Assembly: GCA_034434015.1 (NCBI GenBank)
Contig: DAOUAB010000002.1
Location: 1-27,224 of the forward strand
Length of the DNA: 27,224 bases
Direction: 5' to 3'
Origin: SpSt-583 sp034434015
GTDB lineage: Bacteria; Chloroflexota; Anaerolineae; Anaerolineales; UBA6663
Made by a program: the position numbers and the translations under genes. Of the stretch, positions 23,796-27,224 are shown piece after piece. The notes below the pieces were generated by a model. It was not told the DNA's origin and made no database searches. It worked only from the letters and a program-made list of their open reading frames with translations. Every line of letters starts with the position of its first letter. Within the stretch, counting starts at the first letter, position 1.

Positions 23796-26700
23796 TCATG
23801 GACTGCGCATGACCAGGGGCAGCGAGACCTGATACAGGCTGGCGATGGTCACGTTGTGGCTGCCCGACCCGCCGTCGTCATCCGTCACCACCAGGGTCAC
23901 GACATAGCTGCCGGTTTCATCCGGCGTGAAGCTGAACGCCGCCGTTGTCCCGCTGGCGTACGGGCTGCCGTTTTTCGTCACACTCCAGGCATACGCGAAC
24001 GTGTCCGCCGTCCCCGGGTCCGTGACGGTGTTGGTCAGCGTCACCTCACGCCCCACCGGGCTGCTCGCGGGCGCGTCCTTGATGGCCACCGCCGGCGCCG
24101 CGTTCGTGACCGTGATGGTGACTTCATCTGTTCCCTGGCCGCCGTCGTCGTCCGTCGCCGTCAGCGTCACCACATACGTGCCGTTGTCGTCCGGCGTGAA
24201 CGTGAACCCGGTCCCCGCGCCGCTCGCATAGGCGTTGCCGTTCTTCGTCACGCTCCAGGCGTAGGTGTGCGTGTCCGCCGTCCCCGGGTCCGTCAGCGTC
24301 TGCCCTAACGTCACCGCCGTCCCCTCCGCCACGCTTCCGGCCGGCGCGCCCGTGATGGACACCGTCGGCGCCACATTCGTCACGGTGACGGTCCGCGTGT
24401 ACTCCATCACGCCGCCGTCCTTATCCCGGATCCGGCCGCCGACCGTCCGCACGCCGTTGTCGGTCGTCGAGCAGGCGGTGGCGCTGATGCCGCTGTAACT
24501 GCCGAACGCGCCTCCCGCGCAACTGAAGGCGTACGTGAAGCCGACGGCGTTGTCCACGCTGCTGGCATCCGACGGGCTGGTCAGGCTCAGATCGAACGCG
24601 CTGCCCTCCGGCACGCTCGTCGGCGAGGCCGTGAATGTCGCCGCCGGGGCGACGTTCGTCACCGTGATCAGCCGGCTATCCTCGCCCGAGGCGCCGTCGT
24701 CGTCCGTCGCCGTCAATGTCACCAGATACGCGCCGTTATCATTGGGCGTGAAGCTGAGCGCCGCCGCCGTCCCGCTGGTGTATGGAACACCATCCTTCGT
24801 CACACTCCACACATAGGTGTGCGTGTCCGCCATCCCGGGGTCCGTGATGACGCTGGTCAGCGTGATCTCGGTCCCCTCCGGGCTGTTGGCCGGCGCACCC
24901 AGGATGCTCACGGCCGGCGTCACGTTCGTGACCGTGACGGTTCGCGTGTACTCGGTAATGCCGCCGTCCTTGTCCTGAATGCGGCCGCGCACGGTCCGCG
25001 CCGCGTTGTCATTGGTCGCGCAATTGGCCGTGTTGTTCAGCCCAAAGCTCCCGTACCCGCCGCCGCCGCAGTCAAACGAATACGTGAAGCCCACCACCCG
25101 GTCGGCCTCCCCCAGGTCAAACGGGTCGGTGAGGAGCAGATCGAAGGCGCTGCCTTCCGGCAGGATCGTCGGCGTCACGGTGAACGTCGCCGTCGGGGCG
25201 GCGTTGGTCACGGTCACGGGCGAGGTTACCGTGGTGGTCAGCCCGGCGCCGCCGTTCTCGGTGACCCGCAGGCGCACGGTGAACAGGCCGTTGTCGCCGC
25301 GATAGAACGCCGGGGACGACTGGTTGGCGGTCTCGAAGCTGCCGTCGTTATCCAGGTCCCAGTCCAGGGTCACGGCCAAACCGTTCGGGTCAGCGCCGCT
25401 GCCGGCGAGCGTGGCGGTCACGCCTTCGCTCACCGTATACGGCCCGCCGGCGTTCGCGGTCGGGGCCAGGTCGCGCACCGTCACGGTGCTGAAGCCCGTC
25501 ACCGGGCCGCCGGTCGTCGGCACGGTGGCTGAGATAGTGTTGAGATAGGTCCCGGGCGTCAACACCGCGGTGAAGAGCCCGCTCGAGTTGATGCTGCCGC
25601 CGCCGTTGACCACGCCCCAGCTGAAGTTCAGGCTGTCCACCGGCCGGCCGTTCGCGTCGTAGCCCTGGGCGCTGAACTGCCGGACTTCGCCCGGGTCGAG
25701 CGTCGCCGGGCTGGGCGACACCTGTGCGGTCGTCGGGCCGAAGTAGTCCACCCGGACCTGCTGGAGCTCGGGCGAGCGCACGCCGGTCGCCGACGTCATC
25801 TCGGCCAGGTATTGGAAGTAGCGCCCGCTCGGGCTGGTGACGAGCGTGCTGGTCAGCGGCGCCGACCAGGCCGACCAGTTGACGCCGTCCAGGGAGGTGC
25901 GCGTGCGCAGGGCGAGGCCGGCGCCAGCCGGCGTGCTCGCCGTCGCCGTCAGGGTGCTCCAGTTGACCACCCCGCCCGCGTCCCGCGCGCAGGACAGGTA
26001 TGACCCGCTGGCCGCGTACTGCCCGGCGCGGATCCAGTCCACGTTCATCTCCGTGTCCGGGTCCTGGGCATAGAGCCAAACCCAGGTATTGAGCGTCGTC
26101 ACCCCCTCGGTCAGCGTCGCGGTCAGGACATCGTCGATATACCAGCGCGTCTCGCCCGACTCCCACTCGATGCGGAAGAGGTGGTACTGGGTCAGGTCAG
26201 GGTTGGGCGACACCGTCAGGTCGCCGCCGGCCAAGCCGTCGCGCCAGCGCGCGTACATGTCCGCGGTGGATGGGCCGATGAAGATGCGGCTGGCGCTGGT
26301 GTCCGTGATCGGGGAGCCCGGTGTGTCTTCGCGCGCAAAGCCCACGACGGTGTTACCCGGCGCGGCGGTGTTCACGGCCTGCTGGACGCGGGCCTCATAG
26401 AAGCGGGGCTGGACGGTCTGGAAATTCGCCTGGGCGCGCAGGAAGTTCGAGTTGAGGGTGACGGCGCCGCCGGTCACGGTGATGGGCACCGTGTAGAAGT
26501 CCGTCGCCGTGCCCGTGATCCAGAGCGACGTGTTGAGCGAAGCGCCGTCAAAATAGTCTTCCAGGGTCGCCGCCAGACGGACCTCGCCGCCGGACGCCGG
26601 GCTGACCGTGGCGTTAGTCAACACGGCGCAGGCCGCGCCGAATTCGGCGGAGGTCGTGTCGGTGAAGGCCCCGGACGAGCCGCCATTAGCCCAGGCCACG

Positions 26701-26837
26701 GACGGGCGCGTCACCGCCAGCGCTTCCAGGGCCGCCAGCAGACCGGCCGCCAGGCCCAGAGTCAACAGTGCGGCGCCGCCCAGGAGAAAGGCGCGGCGCC
26801 ACTGGAAACGAGATATATGCTGAGATACCGACCTCAC
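23796..26837 (-). CDS. Secreted multi-module PKD protein ending in the LPLV motif
   Basis: 1013 residues from the GTG at 26837, chosen because AAGGAAGG lies five bases upstream. The signal peptide ends PSVAWA, before NGG at about residue 50, as in the paralogue at 15835-19431. Order: ConA-like module about 80-285 (LEDYFDGASLNTSLWITG, YHLFRIEWESGETRWYIDD); beta-sandwich region (WSAWSAPLTSTL, SGRYFQYLAEM); Big2-like module from about 395 (QVSPSPATLDPGEVRQFSAQ); six PKD/Ig-like modules from about 480. Modules 2 and 4 are a distinct type with two Cys each (YSFDCGGGGYGS, YAFSCAGGAFGS), alternating with PKD types (WSVTKNG, FTPDDNGTYVV). The C-terminus is YQVSLPLVMRSP. Likely a surface or matrix protein; no catalytic motif is visible. 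It follows a candidate promoter and is followed by a hairpin, so it may be monocistronic. Confidence 0.88.
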   Translation of the reverse strand: MRSVSQHISRFQWRRAFLLGGAALLTLGLAAGLLAALEALAVTRPSVAWANGGSSGAFTDTTSAEFGAACAVLTNATVSPASGGEVRLAATLEDYFDGASLNTSLWITGTATDFYTVPITVTGGAVTLNSNFLRAQANFQTVQPRFYEARVQQAVNTAAPGNTVVGFAREDTPGSPITDTSASRIFIGPSTADMYARWRDGLAGGDLTVSPNPDLTQYHLFRIEWESGETRWYIDDVLTATLTEGVTTLNTWVWLYAQDPDTEMNVDWIRAGQYAASGSYLSCARDAGGVVNWSTLTATASTPAGAGLALRTRTSLDGVNWSAWSAPLTSTLVTSPSGRYFQYLAEMTSATGVRSPELQQVRVDYFGPTTAQVSPSPATLDPGEVRQFSAQGYDANGRPVDSLNFSWGVVNGGGSINSSGLFTAVLTPGTYLNTISATVPTTGGPVTGFSTVTVRDLAPTANAGGPYTVSEGVTATLAGSGADPNGLAVTLDWDLDNDGSFETANQSSPAFYRGDNGLFTVRLRVTENGGAGLTTTVTSPVTVTNAAPTATFTVTPTILPEGSAFDLLLTDPFDLGEADRVVGFTYSFDCGGGGYGSFGLNNTANCATNDNAARTVRGRIQDKDGGITEYTRTVTVTNVTPAVSILGAPANSPEGTEITLTSVITDPGMADTHTYVWSVTKDGVPYTSGTAAALSFTPNDNGAYLVTLTATDDDGASGEDSRLITVTNVAPAATFTASPTSVPEGSAFDLSLTSPSDASSVDNAVGFTYAFSCAGGAFGSYSGISATACSTTDNGVRTVGGRIRDKDGGVMEYTRTVTVTNVAPTVSITGAPAGSVAEGTAVTLGQTLTDPGTADTHTYAWSVTKNGNAYASGAGTGFTFTPDDNGTYVVTLTATDDDGGQGTDEVTITVTNAAPAVAIKDAPASSPVGREVTLTNTVTDPGTADTFAYAWSVTKNGSPYASGTTAAFSFTPDETGSYVVTLVVTDDDGGSGSHNVTIASLYQVSLPLVMRSP

Positions 26838-26842
26838 GATGA

Positions 26843-26850
26843 CCTTCCTT
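26843..26850 (-). promoter_or_regulatory. Strong ribosome binding site deciding a GTG start
   Basis: AAGGAAGG followed by TCATC and GTG at 26837. It argues against the upstream in-frame start at 26870 and removes 11 residues from the N-terminus. Confidence 0.75.
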
Positions 26851-26911
26851 CGCTCACCCCGCCCACCCACCCGGGGCAGGCAACGGGCCCGATAGGGCCG
26901 CCCGTACTGGG

Positions 26912-26940
26912 ACTGTAGCAGAGAGCCATTTCGGGCTCAA
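26912..26940 (-). promoter_or_regulatory. Candidate sigma-70-type promoter of the 1013-residue PKD gene
   Basis: TTGAGC (26935-26940) and TACAGT (26912-26917) are 17 bp apart on the minus strand, each four of six matches. They lie about 75 bp upstream of the GTG start, giving a leader of about 70 bases. The rest of the 251-bp gap holds the terminator hairpin and a CGTTTAAACG palindrome. Confidence 0.45.
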
Positions 26941-27020
26941 TGGCGGAAGAGTCCCACCATGCCGGTCTCGACGGCCGGCGGCCTCCATGAAACAAAGGTT
27001 GGTAATCCGTTTAAACGAAC

Positions 27021-27052
27021 GGCCGCCGGCCTCAGAGATGAGACCGGCGGCC
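27021..27052 (-). terminator. Intrinsic terminator after the truncated LamG gene
   Basis: GGCCGCCGG and CCGGCGGCC form a 9-bp GC stem enclosing an internal CTC/GAG pairing, followed on the minus strand by GTTCGTTTAAACG. It starts 36 bp after the stop at 27089. The GC stem plus short T-rich tail fits a Rho-independent terminator. Confidence 0.65.
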
Positions 27053-27088
27053 AGAGAAGGTTCGCGTGTCAGCCCGGGACGATGACGG

Positions 27089-27224
27089 TCAGCGCGTCAC
27101 CCCCACCCAGAGCGGGTCGGCGGTGTCGGCGCCGGCGGCCGTGCCAAGCGTGACCGTGTTGCCGCTGGCCGACGCGTCGGCCGCCGTCTGCCCGCTCAAC
27201 TCGTCCAGCCGCCACAGCGCCAGC
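27089..27224 (-). CDS. LamG/ConA-like protein, C-terminal fragment
   Basis: Only the last 44 codons are inside the window; the gene begins beyond base 27224. The readable tail, starting LALWRLDELSGQTAADASAS and ending DPLWVGVTR, matches the opening strand of a LamG-type module (ALWRLDE, then D.S..G), which commonly describes a carbohydrate- or protein-binding beta-sandwich. That the protein ends soon after suggests the last module is incomplete or that the strand closes the fold. It is followed by a terminator and then by the PKD gene. Codon use and GC content match the neighbours. Confidence 0.65.
   Translation of the reverse strand, partial: LALWRLDELSGQTAADASASGNTVTLGTAAGADTADPLWVGVTR

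Overview
The window is GC-rich, and every gene I can support lies on the minus strand, so transcription runs from high to low coordinates. Gene content points to a Gram-negative-style or monoderm environmental bacterium. Chloroflexota (Anaerolineae-like) is my best guess. The reasons are large secreted proteins made of PKD/Ig-like, LamG and PQQ-type beta-propeller modules, Thr/Pro-rich lipoprotein linkers, and a recurring V-Y-L-P-L-V motif that I associate from memory with secreted Chloroflexota proteins. This placement is an inference; the window has no rRNA or other marker gene.

Layout in transcription order. (1) 27224-27089: the end of a LamG-type protein, followed by a strong hairpin. (2) 26837-23796: a 1013-residue secreted multi-module protein with its own candidate promoter and a hairpin behind it. 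(3) 23684-19614: a tight three-gene export cluster with a LamG lipoprotein, a Tat-exported protein joining a GATase-like and a NodB-like region, and an alpha/beta-hydrolase lipoprotein. The last two overlap by ATGA. (4) 19431-11648: a paralogous giant PKD protein, a small Trp-rich secreted protein, a polysaccharide-deacetylase-like protein, an HGSNAT-type membrane acyltransferase and a left-handed beta-helix acyltransferase. (5) 11371-7496: two paralogous secreted beta-propeller proteins, one with an OB-like C-terminus and one a lipoprotein, preceded by a leader with nested and crossing inverted repeats. (6) 7278-1: a surface-polysaccharide operon with a flippase, three GT-B glycosyltransferases, two SDR nucleotide-sugar enzymes (one cut by the window edge) and a DegT-type sugar aminotransferase.

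Taken together, block 6 looks like synthesis and membrane export of an amino-sugar-containing oligosaccharide. Block 4 supplies candidate acyl and deacetyl modifications of a glycan. Blocks 1-3 and 5 supply extracellular or surface-anchored proteins that probably bind glycans or form the envelope matrix. No mobile element, CRISPR array, tRNA or rRNA was seen. The long open frames on the plus strand are by-products of the strong GC3 bias.
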